Assembly (NCBI RefSeq): GCF_003264855.1
Contig: NZ_NFZS01000004.1
Location: forward strand, 186,001 to 250,000
Origin: Dyella jiangningensis
Lineage (GTDB): Bacteria > Pseudomonadota > Gammaproteobacteria > Xanthomonadales > Rhodanobacteraceae
Reading direction: 5' to 3'
DNA length: 64,000 bases
Program-made: the position numbers and the translations under genes
Part shown: piece by piece, positions 9,186 through 17,892 of the stretch
Layout: each line of letters starts with the position of its first letter
How positions within the stretch are numbered: the first letter of the stretch is position 1
Notes under the pieces: model-generated
What the model saw: the letters and a program-made list of their open reading frames with translations, nothing else
Databases searched by the model: none
What the model was told of the DNA's origin: nothing

Positions 9186-9959
9186 GTGCTCGAACTCACT
9201 GACAGCCACGCGCACATCGATGATGCTGGCTTTGCGGCCGATCGCGCCGCCGTGTTCGACCGCGCGCGCGCGGCTGGGGTCAGGCACATCGTGATTCCCG
9301 GCGTCGACCGTGCCTCCTGGGACCGCATCAGCGAGATTTGCGACACATACGCCGAGGCACATCCTGCGTATGGCCTGCATCCCATGTTCCTCGACCAGCA
9401 TCGGCCGGAGCACCTGGATGCGCTCCGCACGCAATTGACAACCCATCGCGCGGTGGCCGTCGGCGAGATCGGGCTCGACTTCTTCGTCCCCGGCCTGGAC
9501 GGTGAACGGCAACGCGAGTATTTCCATCGCCAGCTGCGCATTGCCCGCGATTTCGACCTTCCGGTCATCGTGCACGGACGCCGGGCGATGGACGAAGTCA
9601 CCTCCACCATGAAACGTATCGGCGGCCTGCGTGGCGTGGTGCACAGCTTTTCGGGCAGCGAGCAGCAGGCCGGGCATTTGTGGGACATGGGGTTTCATAT
9701 CGGCATCGGCGGACCCGTCACGTACGAGCGCGCGCAACGTCTTCGCCATATCGTGGCGACCATGCCCATCGAGCACCTCCTGTTGGAAACGGATTCGCCG
9801 GACCAGCCCGGCACATGCCACCGTGGCGAGCGCAACGAGCCGGCCCACATCGCCGAAGTGCTCGAGGCGATCGCTCGGCTGCGTGATGAAAGCGAAGAAG
9901 CCATCGCCTTGGCCACCACGGCAAACGCGAGCGCGCTGTTCGGCTTCACCCGCGCTTGA
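9186..9959 (+). CDS. TatD-family metal-dependent deoxyribonuclease
   Basis: 257 residues with a complete set of TatD metal ligands: DSHAHID (HxH), GEIGLDF (Glu), VIVHGRR (His), VVHSFSG (His) and LLLETDSP (Asp). The family removes phosphates or nucleotides from DNA ends; E. coli TatD and YjjV are related. The start is a GTG at 9186, immediately before LELTDSHAH. Divergent from the lipoprotein gene pair. Which of the TatD, YcfH or YjjV subgroups it belongs to is not clear; the length is closest to YjjV. Confidence 0.9.
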   Translation: MLELTDSHAHIDDAGFAADRAAVFDRARAAGVRHIVIPGVDRASWDRISEICDTYAEAHPAYGLHPMFLDQHRPEHLDALRTQLTTHRAVAVGEIGLDFFVPGLDGERQREYFHRQLRIARDFDLPVIVHGRRAMDEVTSTMKRIGGLRGVVHSFSGSEQQAGHLWDMGFHIGIGGPVTYERAQRLRHIVATMPIEHLLLETDSPDQPGTCHRGERNEPAHIAEVLEAIARLRDESEEAIALATTANASALFGFTRA

Positions 9960-10041
9960 CCTGCACGCATCGTTTCGTGAACCCGCGATTCGCCGCGCGT
10001 TGACGCGGCACTTGTGATCTTCGTCGCGAGACATGTATCGT

Positions 10042-10063
10042 AATATTTCACCAGTGAAATATT
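10042..10063. promoter_or_regulatory. Perfect 22-bp inverted repeat, candidate MarR operator
   Basis: AATATTTCAC at 10042-10051 is the exact complement of GTGAAATATT at 10054-10063, separated by CA. It is an AT-rich island in a high-GC region and ends 10 bp before the marR start codon. Size and symmetry suit a winged-helix MarR dimer. Because it is so close to the ATG, it must overlap the transcription start or leader, so binding would give autorepression of the whole efflux operon. Confidence 0.8.
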
Positions 10064-10073
10064 CCTTGATGAA

Positions 10074-10598
10074 ATGAGCAACCTTCGCGAAGGACTCAGC
10101 CGCATGGACGCCGGGATCGCCCGCGTGGGCGAAATGATTCCCGAGGCTCCGCAGCAGGAGGTCCGGCTGACCCGCCTGCTGCTGCTGGTGGGCGGCACCC
10201 TGCTCGGCGAGGTCGAGGCTTACCTCAAGCCACACGGGCTCAACGACAGCGATTTCCGCACGCTGATGGCGCTCTACAGCAGCCCGGACGGCGCCACGCC
10301 CAGCGAGCTGTGTGGTTTCGCGCAACAGGGCGCCACCAACATGACGCGCATCGGCAACGCGCTGGTGAAGGCAGGACTTGCTGCTCGCTCGCACAGCGCG
10401 GAAGACCGGCGGCGCATCGTCCTGAACATCACGCCGACGGGAAAGCGCCTGGTGCGCAGGATTCTTCCGCCGCTCTTTCCCAAGGTGCTTGGCGCCTACG
10501 CGTCGTTGAGCGCGAGCGACAAGCGCACGCTTGAGCGCCTGCTGCGCCAGGTCGCACTGAACATCGACTCTCTTCAATCTTCGGATTCCAGTCCATGA
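10074..10598 (+). CDS. MarR-family transcriptional regulator of the efflux operon
   Basis: 174 residues. The winged helix spans about 60-145: the recognition region ATPSELCGFAQQGATNMTRIGNALVKAGL is followed by the wing HSAEDRRRIVLNITPTGKRL, a classic MarR sequence. It overlaps the outer-membrane channel gene by 4 bp (ATGA), so it is the first gene of a four-gene efflux operon, and a perfect palindrome lies just upstream. Members in this context (EmrR/MprA-like) release DNA on binding hydrophobic drugs or phenolics. No clear Shine-Dalgarno is visible before the ATG. Confidence 0.92.
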   Translation: MSNLREGLSRMDAGIARVGEMIPEAPQQEVRLTRLLLLVGGTLLGEVEAYLKPHGLNDSDFRTLMALYSSPDGATPSELCGFAQQGATNMTRIGNALVKAGLAARSHSAEDRRRIVLNITPTGKRLVRRILPPLFPKVLGAYASLSASDKRTLERLLRQVALNIDSLQSSDSSP

Positions 10599-12100
10599 GT
10601 TCTTGTGTTCCGATTCGCCACGGCCAGCTGCCACGCGTGCTGCTCGGCTGCGCAATCGCCCTGGCCATGGCCGGCTGCTCCATTCCGGCCAAGCTTGGGC
10701 ACCCCGCCATCCGCGATGATGTCCCGCTCGCGGGCCTCGATGCCGGCCACCGCGCCGGCTGGCCTGATGCCGAATGGTGGCGCCAGTACGATGACCCGCA
10801 GCTCGATTCCCTGATCGCGCTTGCGATGAAGGACTCGCCGGATCTTGAGCAGGCGCGCTCGCGCGTTGCGTCGGCGCAGCAGTCCATTCGCGCCGCGACG
10901 GCGCAGGCCGGACTCAGCGTGAACGGCAGTGCGCAAGTTGAACGCCAGCGACTGAGCGAGAACGGACTCATTCCGCCGAAGTTCCTCGGTTTTACCTGGT
11001 ACAACCAGGGCGACATCGGCGTGCAGGCACAGTACGACTTCGATTGGTGGGGCAAGAAGCGGGCCACCATCGAATCCGCCGTGGACCAGGCGCATGCTGC
11101 CGAAGCGCAGCACAGCGCCGCGGCGCTCGCGATCCAGAGCACGGTCGCCGATACCTATTTCGGATGGCTCGCCGACGAGGCGCGCATCGACCTGGCGCAG
11201 CAGGCCGTGCAGACGCAGGAGCAACTGCTGCGCATGGCCGAACTGCGTGTACGCCAAGGTGTCGATCGTCCGGACACCGTGCAGTCGGCGAAGGCGCAGC
11301 TTGCCGCCACACGGCAGATGCTGGTTGCACTGCAGAGCTCGGCGAAGATCCGCCAGGCCGCGTTGGCCAGCCTGGTGGGCGTGGCTCCGTCGCAATTGCC
11401 GCCGCTTCAGCCGCGCGCCCTGCCCGACGTGACCGGCGGCTTGCCCGACAACGTGGGCGTGGACCTGATGGCGCGCCGTGCCGACATCGCTGCCAGTCGC
11501 TGGCAGGTGGAAGCGGCTCTGCGCCAGACCGATGTGGCGCGTGCAGAGTTCTATCCCGACATCAGCATCAGCGCGATGGCCGGGCTCTCCAGCATTGACC
11601 TGGACAAGATGTTCAATGCCGGCAACCGCGTGTTCGCGCTGACGCCAGCGCTGCACCTGCCGATCTTCACCGGCGGGCTGCTCGAAGCGAACTACGGCGT
11701 GAGCAAGGCACAGCTCGACGCGGCCGTCGCGCAGTACAACAGCACCGTGCTCGGGGCTGCGCGCGATGTCGCCACGCAGAGCCTTACCGCACAGCAGATC
11801 GAAGGTCGCCGCAAGGAGCAGGCCAGCGAGATCGCCGCCAACCAGACCCTGCTGGCCAACGCGCAATCGCGCGTGCGCCGCGGCGTGAGCGACCAGCGCG
11901 AAACCCTCGCCGCCAGGGGGCAGTTGCTGCAGCAGCAGGATGACGAGCTCTCCCTGCATGCGCAGGCGCTATCCACCGACATTTCGCTGATCAAGGCCCT
12001 GGGCGGCGGCTACCGCGCCGTCACGCCGGAGCAGGCCGCCAGCGACACCTCATCTTCCGCATCGAACCTTTCCGGAGACGCCGCCCATGAGCGCCACTGA
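10595..12100 (+). CDS. Outer-membrane efflux lipoprotein, NodT/OprM family
   Basis: 501 residues. The N-terminal LLGCAIALAMAGCSIPAKLG contains a lipobox (AMAGC). The body has the duplicated OEP (TolC-like) domain with long coiled-coil helices (for example QARSRVASAQQSIRAATAQ) and a beta-barrel segment AQYDFDWWGKKR, a conserved motif of NodT-type channels. It forms the trimeric outer-membrane duct for the EmrA/EmrB pair encoded next. It overlaps marR by 4 bp and emrA by 14 bp, so translation is coupled along the operon. Confidence 0.93.
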   Translation: MSSCVPIRHGQLPRVLLGCAIALAMAGCSIPAKLGHPAIRDDVPLAGLDAGHRAGWPDAEWWRQYDDPQLDSLIALAMKDSPDLEQARSRVASAQQSIRAATAQAGLSVNGSAQVERQRLSENGLIPPKFLGFTWYNQGDIGVQAQYDFDWWGKKRATIESAVDQAHAAEAQHSAAALAIQSTVADTYFGWLADEARIDLAQQAVQTQEQLLRMAELRVRQGVDRPDTVQSAKAQLAATRQMLVALQSSAKIRQAALASLVGVAPSQLPPLQPRALPDVTGGLPDNVGVDLMARRADIAASRWQVEAALRQTDVARAEFYPDISISAMAGLSSIDLDKMFNAGNRVFALTPALHLPIFTGGLLEANYGVSKAQLDAAVAQYNSTVLGAARDVATQSLTAQQIEGRRKEQASEIAANQTLLANAQSRVRRGVSDQRETLAARGQLLQQQDDELSLHAQALSTDISLIKALGGGYRAVTPEQAASDTSSSASNLSGDAAHERH

Positions 12101-13289
12101 TTCCAACGCCAAACCGCAGGACAACGACAGCGGCATGGCCGCGAAGGATCCGGCCAAGCGTCGCCGCGCGCTACTGATCGTGGTAGCGGTGTTCGTACTT
12201 GCCGCGGTCATCTGGGTACTGCTGTGGTTGTTCGTGTTCTCCACCCGCGAGAAGACCGACAACGCCTACGTCGGCGGCAATCAGGTGGCGATCTCCGCCC
12301 AGGTGCCGGGCACGGTAGTGGCCATCCTGGCGGATGACACGCAACGCGTCGAAGCCGGCCAGGTGCTGGTGAAGCTCGACAACACGGATGCCGACGTGCG
12401 CCTGCAGCAGGCCAGCAGTGCGCTGGCGCAGGCGGTTCGACAGGTGCGCCAGCAGACCGATTCCGCCAGCAGCGCCGACGCCCAGGTGGCGAGGGCGAAG
12501 GTGGATCTGAAGAAGGCGCAGGCCGACCTGGCCCGTCGCCAGCCGCTGATCGCCGAACAGGCCGAAGCGCCGGAAGTGGTGCAGCACCTGCGCGATGGCG
12601 TCGACCAGGCGCAGGCGGCGCTCGATGCGGCGCAAGCGCAGGCGCAGGCCGCTCACGCGGCCATCGAAGGTACGGTGGTCACCAACAACCCGGCGGTGGA
12701 GCAGGCGCGTGCGAACTTCCGCGCCGCGTGGATCGCCGCACAGCGCAACAGCATTTATGCGCCGGTGACCGGCTATGTCGCCCAGCGCAGCGTGCAGCTC
12801 GGCAACAGCGTGCAGCCGGGCCAGCAGCTGATGACAGTGGTGCCGCTGCATGACCTGTGGGTGGACGCGAACTTCAAGGAAAACCAGCTGCGCCATATCC
12901 GCATCGGCCAGCCGGCGAAGATCGAATCGGACGTCTATGGCGGCAGCGTGGAGTTCCACGGCAAGGTGATCGGCCTGGGTGCCGGCACCGGCAGCGTGTT
13001 CTCGCTGCTGCCCGCGCAGAACGCCACCGGCAACTGGATCAAGGTGATCCAGCGCGTGCCGGTGCGCATCGCGCTTGACGACAAGGAACTGGACCAGCAT
13101 CCGCTGCGCGTGGGTCTCTCCACCGAAGTGACCGTGGACATCACCAACGACAAGGGCGCGATGATGGCGCCGCAGGGCAGCGGCCAGCCGATCGCCCAGA
13201 CCGATGTCTACGAACAGATGACCAGCAAGGCGGACGTGGAGGCCGAGAAGATCATCAAGGCAAACGTTCGCCGCGGCGACGCGGACTGA
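12087..13289 (+). CDS. emrA: EmrA-type HlyD-family membrane fusion protein
   Basis: 400 residues: a cytoplasmic N-terminus, one membrane helix (about 32-52), then a barrel-sandwich/lipoyl half (TDNAYVGGNQVAISAQVPGTV), a long alpha-hairpin (100-190) and the second lipoyl half (YAPVTGYVAQRSVQLGNSVQPGQ). TDNAYV is the EmrA signature. It connects the MFS pump to the outer-membrane channel. The ATG lies 14 bp inside the end of the upstream gene. The substrate is unknown; EmrAB systems export hydrophobic drugs, uncouplers or fatty-acid-like compounds. Confidence 0.94.
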   Translation: MSATDSNAKPQDNDSGMAAKDPAKRRRALLIVVAVFVLAAVIWVLLWLFVFSTREKTDNAYVGGNQVAISAQVPGTVVAILADDTQRVEAGQVLVKLDNTDADVRLQQASSALAQAVRQVRQQTDSASSADAQVARAKVDLKKAQADLARRQPLIAEQAEAPEVVQHLRDGVDQAQAALDAAQAQAQAAHAAIEGTVVTNNPAVEQARANFRAAWIAAQRNSIYAPVTGYVAQRSVQLGNSVQPGQQLMTVVPLHDLWVDANFKENQLRHIRIGQPAKIESDVYGGSVEFHGKVIGLGAGTGSVFSLLPAQNATGNWIKVIQRVPVRIALDDKELDQHPLRVGLSTEVTVDITNDKGAMMAPQGSGQPIAQTDVYEQMTSKADVEAEKIIKANVRRGDAD

Positions 13290-13304
13290 TACGGATACGC
13301 CGCC

Positions 13305-14867
13305 ATGGCCGACCCCTCGAACGAAGAAAAGACCGCCGAAGGCTTGCCGCCTTTGCACGGCACGGCGCTGGTCCTGCTGACCATCGCCGTGGCGTTCAGC
13401 ACCTTCATGGAAGTGCTGGACATGACCATCGTGAACGTCGCGGTGCCGCATATCGCCGGCAGCCTGGGCGTGAGCGCGAGTGAAGGCACCTGGACGATAA
13501 GCTCGTACTCGCTCGCCAGCGCGATCATGCAGCCGCTCACCGGCTGGATCGCGCGGCGCTTCGGTGAAGTGAAGACCTTCGTCTTCTCGGTGTTCCTGTT
13601 TGTGGTGTTCTCGATGATGTGCGGCCTGGCCACGTCGATGCCGATGCTGGTGATCGCCCGCCTGATGCAGGGCGCGGGATCGGGCCCCATGGTGGCCTTG
13701 TCCCTCACGTTGCTGCTGGCGAGCTACCCGAAGGCCAAGCAAGGCATCGCGCTCGCGTTGTGGGCGATGACCGTGGTGGTGGCGCCGATCTTCGGTCCGA
13801 TCCTTGGTGGCTACCTGACCGACAATTTCTCGTGGCCGTGGATCTTCTACATCAACCTGCCCGTCGGCATTGCCGCCGGCGCCATTACCTGGTCGCTGCT
13901 GCGCAAGCGCGAGACCAAGACCTTCCAGACGCCCATCGACGTCGTTGGCCTGGTGTTGCTGGTGGCCGGCGTGGGCTGCCTTCAGTTCATGCTGGACAAC
14001 GGCAACGACCATGACTGGTTCTCGTCGCCGATGATCACCACGCTGGGCCTGATTGCGCTGGTCTGCCTGGTCTTCCTGGTGGTGTGGGAGCTGCATGCCA
14101 AGCACCCGGTGATCGACCTCAGCCTGTTCCGCCAGCGCAACTTCACCGTGGGCGTGACGGCCCTGTCGCTGGGCATGTTCGCCTTCTTCGGCATCAATGT
14201 GGTGTTCCCGCTGTGGCTGCAGACCACGCTGGGCTACACGGCCACGTGGGCGGGCCTGGCCACGGCGCCGGTGGGCATCCTGGCCTTCCTGCTCTCGCCG
14301 GTGCTGGGCCGCAATATGCACAAGCTGGAGCTGCGGGCGGTGGTGACCTTCTCGTTCATCATGTTTGCAGCCACCTCGTACTGGTTCTCCACCTTCGACA
14401 GTTCGGCATCGTTCAGCTCGCTGGTGTTGCCCCGCTTCGTGATGGGCATTGCGATTCCCTGCTTCTTCATCCCGCTCAACCAGATCTACCTGGCCGGCTT
14501 GCCCGCGGATCAGATCGCCAGCGCCTCGGGCCTGGCCAATTTCTTCCGTACGCTGGGCTCCAGCGTCTCCACCGCCGTGACGGTCACGCTGTGGCAGCAC
14601 CGGGGCATCCTGCACCACGCCACCCTCAGCGAGTACGTGGCGCCCTCCAACCCGGCCGCAACACAGGTGTTGCAGGGGTTGCGCCACGGTGGCTTCGGCC
14701 AGACGCAGGCGTTGGGGATCGCCGATCAGCTGGTGAACCGGGAAGCGCTGACCCTGGCCGTGAACGACATCTTCTGGATGTGCACGGTGTTGTTCGTGCT
14801 GCTGATCCCCGTGCTCTGGTTCGCCAAGCCACCCTTCGGCAGCGCGGGTGGCGCGGTAGGTCACTGA
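13305..14867 (+). CDS. emrB: EmrB-type MFS multidrug transporter (DHA2, 14 TM)
   Basis: 520 residues, 14 predicted membrane helices. The first helix region, TIAVAFSTFMEVLDMTIVNVAVPHI, carries the DHA2 motif LDxTIVNVA, and a drug-transport motif C-like GPILGGYL follows in the fifth helix. It is the inner-membrane proton-driven pump of the EmrAB-OMP complex. It starts 15 bp after emrA. This is the last gene of the marR-controlled operon; an inverted repeat follows at 14879. Confidence 0.95.
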   Translation: MADPSNEEKTAEGLPPLHGTALVLLTIAVAFSTFMEVLDMTIVNVAVPHIAGSLGVSASEGTWTISSYSLASAIMQPLTGWIARRFGEVKTFVFSVFLFVVFSMMCGLATSMPMLVIARLMQGAGSGPMVALSLTLLLASYPKAKQGIALALWAMTVVVAPIFGPILGGYLTDNFSWPWIFYINLPVGIAAGAITWSLLRKRETKTFQTPIDVVGLVLLVAGVGCLQFMLDNGNDHDWFSSPMITTLGLIALVCLVFLVVWELHAKHPVIDLSLFRQRNFTVGVTALSLGMFAFFGINVVFPLWLQTTLGYTATWAGLATAPVGILAFLLSPVLGRNMHKLELRAVVTFSFIMFAATSYWFSTFDSSASFSSLVLPRFVMGIAIPCFFIPLNQIYLAGLPADQIASASGLANFFRTLGSSVSTAVTVTLWQHRGILHHATLSEYVAPSNPAATQVLQGLRHGGFGQTQALGIADQLVNREALTLAVNDIFWMCTVLFVLLIPVLWFAKPPFGSAGGAVGH

Positions 14868-14878
14868 TATTTAACGAT

Positions 14879-14900
14879 TGCTGCACTCCCGAGTGCAGCA
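14879..14900. promoter_or_regulatory. Inverted repeat upstream of phaR, candidate PhaR operator
   Basis: TGCTGCACTC at 14879-14888 is the exact complement of GAGTGCAGCA at 14891-14900, spacer CC. It lies 55 bp before the phaR ATG. The core GCTGCAC/GTGCAGC resembles the GCAGCAC/GTGCTGC repeat upstream of phaB. PhaR repressors studied elsewhere bind GC-rich CTGC/GCAG palindromes and autoregulate. It has no U-tract, so it is a poor terminator candidate for emrB. Confidence 0.55.
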
Positions 14901-14955
14901 TGACCTTAGTCACGGATGACTGGTGCGCCGCAATACCTTCTGCTAGTTTGTGTGC

Positions 14956-15435
14956 ATGGCACAAACGATCCGCATCATCAAGAAGTATCCGAACCGTCGG
15001 CTCTACGACACGGAGATCTCCAGCTACATCACGCTGGAAGAAGTCCGTCAGCTGGTGTTGGACGGCGAAACCTTCGAGGTCCGCGACGCCAAGAGCGGCG
15101 AGGATCTGACACGCTCGGTGCTGCTGCAGATCATCTCCGAGCATGAGGAAAAGGGGCAGCCGATGCTGTCGCCCCAGCTGCTCAGCCAGATCATCCGGTT
15201 CTACGGTGATTCGTTGCAGGGCTTCATGGGTCCCTACCTGGAACGCAGCCTGCAGGTCTTCCTCGACCAGCAGCAGCAGTTCCGCACCCAGCTCAACAGC
15301 CTGCTTGGCCAGACGCCCTGGTCGATGCTCAACGATCTGACCGAGCGCAACATGGAAGCCTGGCGCAACATGCAGCGCGGTCTGCTCGACACCGCTAGCC
15401 AGGGCCAGCCGCCTCGCGGCAACAAGAAGCCCTGA
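14956..15435 (+). CDS. phaR: PhaR, polyhydroxyalkanoate synthesis repressor
   Basis: 159 residues. The start MAQTIRIIKKYPNRRLYDTE is the highly conserved PHB_acc_N DNA-binding/accumulation domain (residues 1-60). The PHB_acc domain follows (about 65-110, PQLLSQIIRFYGDSLQGFMGPYLE) with a Gln-rich amphipathic helix. PhaR senses PHA granules and represses phasin and PHA genes. A GTG two codons upstream is possible, but the ATG matches the family. It stands before phaB on the same strand, with a hairpin terminator between them. Confidence 0.93.
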   Translation: MAQTIRIIKKYPNRRLYDTEISSYITLEEVRQLVLDGETFEVRDAKSGEDLTRSVLLQIISEHEEKGQPMLSPQLLSQIIRFYGDSLQGFMGPYLERSLQVFLDQQQQFRTQLNSLLGQTPWSMLNDLTERNMEAWRNMQRGLLDTASQGQPPRGNKKP

Positions 15436-15440
15436 ACCTC

Positions 15441-15462
15441 CGGCCGGCAGTTTTGCCGGCCG
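15441..15462 (+). terminator. Terminator-like hairpin after phaR
   Basis: A perfect 9-bp GC-rich stem (15441-15449 with 15454-15462), loop GTTT, followed by TTCCGTTT. It starts 5 bp after the phaR stop and probably ends or attenuates that transcript before phaB. Confidence 0.75.
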
Positions 15463-15481
15463 TTCCGTTTCATACGCCGCT

Positions 15482-15500
15482 GCAGCACAACACGTGCTGC
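15482..15500. promoter_or_regulatory. Inverted repeat upstream of phaB, candidate PhaR operator
   Basis: GCAGCAC at 15482-15488 and GTGCTGC at 15494-15500, spacer AACAC, ending 27 bp before the phaB ATG. It shares the GCWGCAC/GTGCWGC half-site architecture with the repeat before phaR. If phaB has its own promoter after the phaR terminator, this is where a repressor would sit. Confidence 0.5.
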
Positions 15501-15527
15501 CCTGCGACATGTGCACGAGTCCTTCAC

Positions 15528-16289
15528 ATGAGCTCTTCCGCCCCTTATCCGCGCGTTGCCATCGTGACTGGAGGCATCGGCGGCCTCGGCACGGAAATCT
15601 GCCGACAGCTCGCGCAGGCCGGCCGCCAGGTGATCGCGGTGGACCTCGCCGCGCGTGAAGAGCGTCTGCATGCATTCCAGTGCGAACTCGCCGATCTCGA
15701 TGGCGCGGTGAAGTTCGAGCCCGCTGACGTGAGCCAGTTCGAAAGCTGCGCCAGCGTGGTCGAGCGCGTGCAGCAACAGCACGGCAGCGTGGACATCCTG
15801 GTCAATGCCGCCGGTATCACGCGCGACACCAGCCTGCGCAAGATGACCCCGCAGCAATGGCACGAGCTGATGCGCGTGAACCTCGATGGCGTGTTCAACA
15901 TGTGCCGCAACGTGGTCGAAGGGATGAGCGAACGCGGCTTTGGCCGCATCGTGAACCTGAGCTCGGTGAATGGGCAGACCGGCCAGTTCGGGCAGACCAA
16001 CTACTCCGCCGCCAAGGCTGGCGTGCATGGTTTCGGCATGGCACTGGCACGCGAAACCGCACGCAAGGGCGTTACGGTGAACACCGTCTCGCCTGGCTAC
16101 TGCGATACCGCGCTGGTCGCCGCCGTGCCGGAAAACATCCGCGAGCAGATCATTTCGGACATCCCGGTCGGCCGACTGGGTTCGCCGGGCGACATCGCGC
16201 GCGCCGTGGCGTTTCTGACGGCCGATGATGCGGGTTACATCACGGGCGCGAACCTGCCGGTCAACGGCGGGTACTTCATGAGCTTCTGA
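15528..16289 (+). CDS. phaB: Acetoacetyl-CoA reductase (PhaB), SDR family
   Basis: 253 residues. The Rossmann motif TGGIGGLG is near residue 14, the catalytic Ser-Tyr-Lys set lies in NLSSVNGQTGQFGQTNYSAAKAG, and the NAAGITRD motif is as in PhaB. It makes (R)-3-hydroxybutyryl-CoA for PHB using NADPH. The open frame extends 25 codons upstream, but the ATG at 15528 fits the family. Context with phaR supports the PHB assignment over FabG. No PHA synthase is in the window. Confidence 0.9.
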   Translation: MSSSAPYPRVAIVTGGIGGLGTEICRQLAQAGRQVIAVDLAAREERLHAFQCELADLDGAVKFEPADVSQFESCASVVERVQQQHGSVDILVNAAGITRDTSLRKMTPQQWHELMRVNLDGVFNMCRNVVEGMSERGFGRIVNLSSVNGQTGQFGQTNYSAAKAGVHGFGMALARETARKGVTVNTVSPGYCDTALVAAVPENIREQIISDIPVGRLGSPGDIARAVAFLTADDAGYITGANLPVNGGYFMSF

Positions 16290-16494
16290 ATCCGGCTAGT
16301 CGGGCGGCATCGCTAGGGTCGTCGTCAGCCCCTGCCCGGCGGCCTTGCCCGCATCGGGCTCCGATCATTCCAGCGGTGCGCACCACCACGCCCCGTGCTG
16401 TGTTCCGACACGGCAGATGTCCGCCACTTCGCCTGTGCGAAGGCAACCCGCTACTCTTGGCGCCCGACGCGTTGGCCACTTTCAGCGGAGCCCC

Positions 16495-17892
16495 ATGGCG
16501 CAGCACATCACCCTTATCGGCGGCGGCCTGGTTGGCGCGCTGCTGGCCCAGCAGCTCGCTGGGCGTGGTTTCAAGGTCGACGTATTCGAGAAGCGCCCGG
16601 ACCCGCGCATCGCCGGTTTCGTCGGCGGCCGCTCGATCAATCTCGCGCTGGCCGAACGTGGCCTGCACGCCCTGCGCCAGGCCGGCCTTGCCAATGACGT
16701 GCTGCAACGCGCAGTGATGATGCGTGGGCGCATGGTGCACACGCGTGACGGACGCTCAGGGCTGCAACGCTACGGCGTCGACGACAGCGAAGTGATCTGG
16801 TCCGTCTCGCGCGGCGCACTCAACATGCTGCTGCTCGATGCCGCCGAAGCGGCGGGCGTGCGTTTCCATTTCGGGCAGTCGCTGGTCGATGCGGACTTCG
16901 ACGGAGGCCGCATCCGGCTTGCCGATGAAGCCGGTGTCGCACGCGGCATCGACGCCCCGGTGGTGATCGGCGCCGACGGCGCGGGATCGGCGCTGCGCGC
17001 GGCGATGAACCATCACACCCCGCTGGGCGAGCGCGTCGAGGCATTGGGGCACGCCTACAAGGAGCTGGAGATTCCGCCTGCGGGCACGCTCCCCTCCGAA
17101 CTGGTCGACCGCAGCGGCGGCCACGACCAGTTCGCGCTGGAGCCGCACGCCCTGCACATCTGGCCGCGCGGCGGCTACATGTGCATTGCCCTGCCCAACA
17201 CCGAAGGCAGCTTCACCGTCACGCTGTTCCTGCCCGCTCAGGGCGCTCATCCGAGCTTCGCGACGCTGCCCGATGCTCGCGCCGCGCGTGCGTTCTTCGA
17301 ACACGACTTCCCGGACGTGCTGCCGCTCATTCCCGATTTCGCGAACGACTACGACGGTCATCCGGTCGGCACGCTGTCGACGCTGTACCTGCAGCAGTGG
17401 CACCTCGGCGGCAAGGCCTTGCTGGTGGGCGACGCGGCGCATGCCATCGTGCCGTTCCACGGCCAGGGCATGAACTGCGGTTTCGAAGATACCGTCGTGC
17501 TGGCCTCGCTGATGGCTGGGGCACCGGGCGATACTGCCGATGTGTTCGCCGAGTTCCAGCGCATCCGCCAGCCCAACAGCGATGCGATCGCCGCCATGGC
17601 GCTGGAAAATTACGTGGAGATGCGCGATTCGGTGGCGGATCCGCACTACCTGGCCAAGCGCGAACTCGGCGCCCTGCTGGCCGAGCGCGCGCCGCAGCAT
17701 TTCATGGCGCGCTATCGCATGGTCACGTTTACCCACCTGCCCTATGCCTACGCCTATGAGCGCGGCCGCGCCCAGGACGTGCTGCTGGAACAACTGCTGC
17801 GCGGCTCGACGCAGGCAGGTTCGGTCGACCTGGACGCGGCCGCGGCCACGTTGCGGGCCACCTTGCCGCCGCTGCCCGACCTGCATGGATGA
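16495..17892 (+). CDS. kmo: Kynurenine 3-monooxygenase
   Basis: 465 residues. The N-terminal FAD motif HITLIGGGLVGALLAQQLA is followed by RSINLALAERG, a conserved KMO signature. The second FAD motif ALLVGDAAHAIVPFHGQGMNCGFED is near 305-330, and the C-terminus has the hydrophobic KMO-specific region. It hydroxylates kynurenine to 3-hydroxykynurenine in tryptophan degradation or quinolinate-based NAD synthesis. The start at 16495 was chosen over 50 more upstream codons because MAQHITLIGGG is the conserved beginning. Other pathway genes are not in the window. Confidence 0.95.
   Translation: MAQHITLIGGGLVGALLAQQLAGRGFKVDVFEKRPDPRIAGFVGGRSINLALAERGLHALRQAGLANDVLQRAVMMRGRMVHTRDGRSGLQRYGVDDSEVIWSVSRGALNMLLLDAAEAAGVRFHFGQSLVDADFDGGRIRLADEAGVARGIDAPVVIGADGAGSALRAAMNHHTPLGERVEALGHAYKELEIPPAGTLPSELVDRSGGHDQFALEPHALHIWPRGGYMCIALPNTEGSFTVTLFLPAQGAHPSFATLPDARAARAFFEHDFPDVLPLIPDFANDYDGHPVGTLSTLYLQQWHLGGKALLVGDAAHAIVPFHGQGMNCGFEDTVVLASLMAGAPGDTADVFAEFQRIRQPNSDAIAAMALENYVEMRDSVADPHYLAKRELGALLAERAPQHFMARYRMVTFTHLPYAYAYERGRAQDVLLEQLLRGSTQAGSVDLDAAAATLRATLPPLPDLHG

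Noticed and set aside
9162-10655. Minus-strand open frame of 497 codons across tatD and marR
   Set aside because: It spans two unrelated plus-strand genes plus an AT-rich operator, and has no family resemblance.
12171-14864. Minus-strand open frame of 897 codons opposite emrA and emrB
   Set aside because: Low-complexity His/Arg/Gln composition and no motif; the plus strand has two clear efflux genes with overlaps and family signatures.
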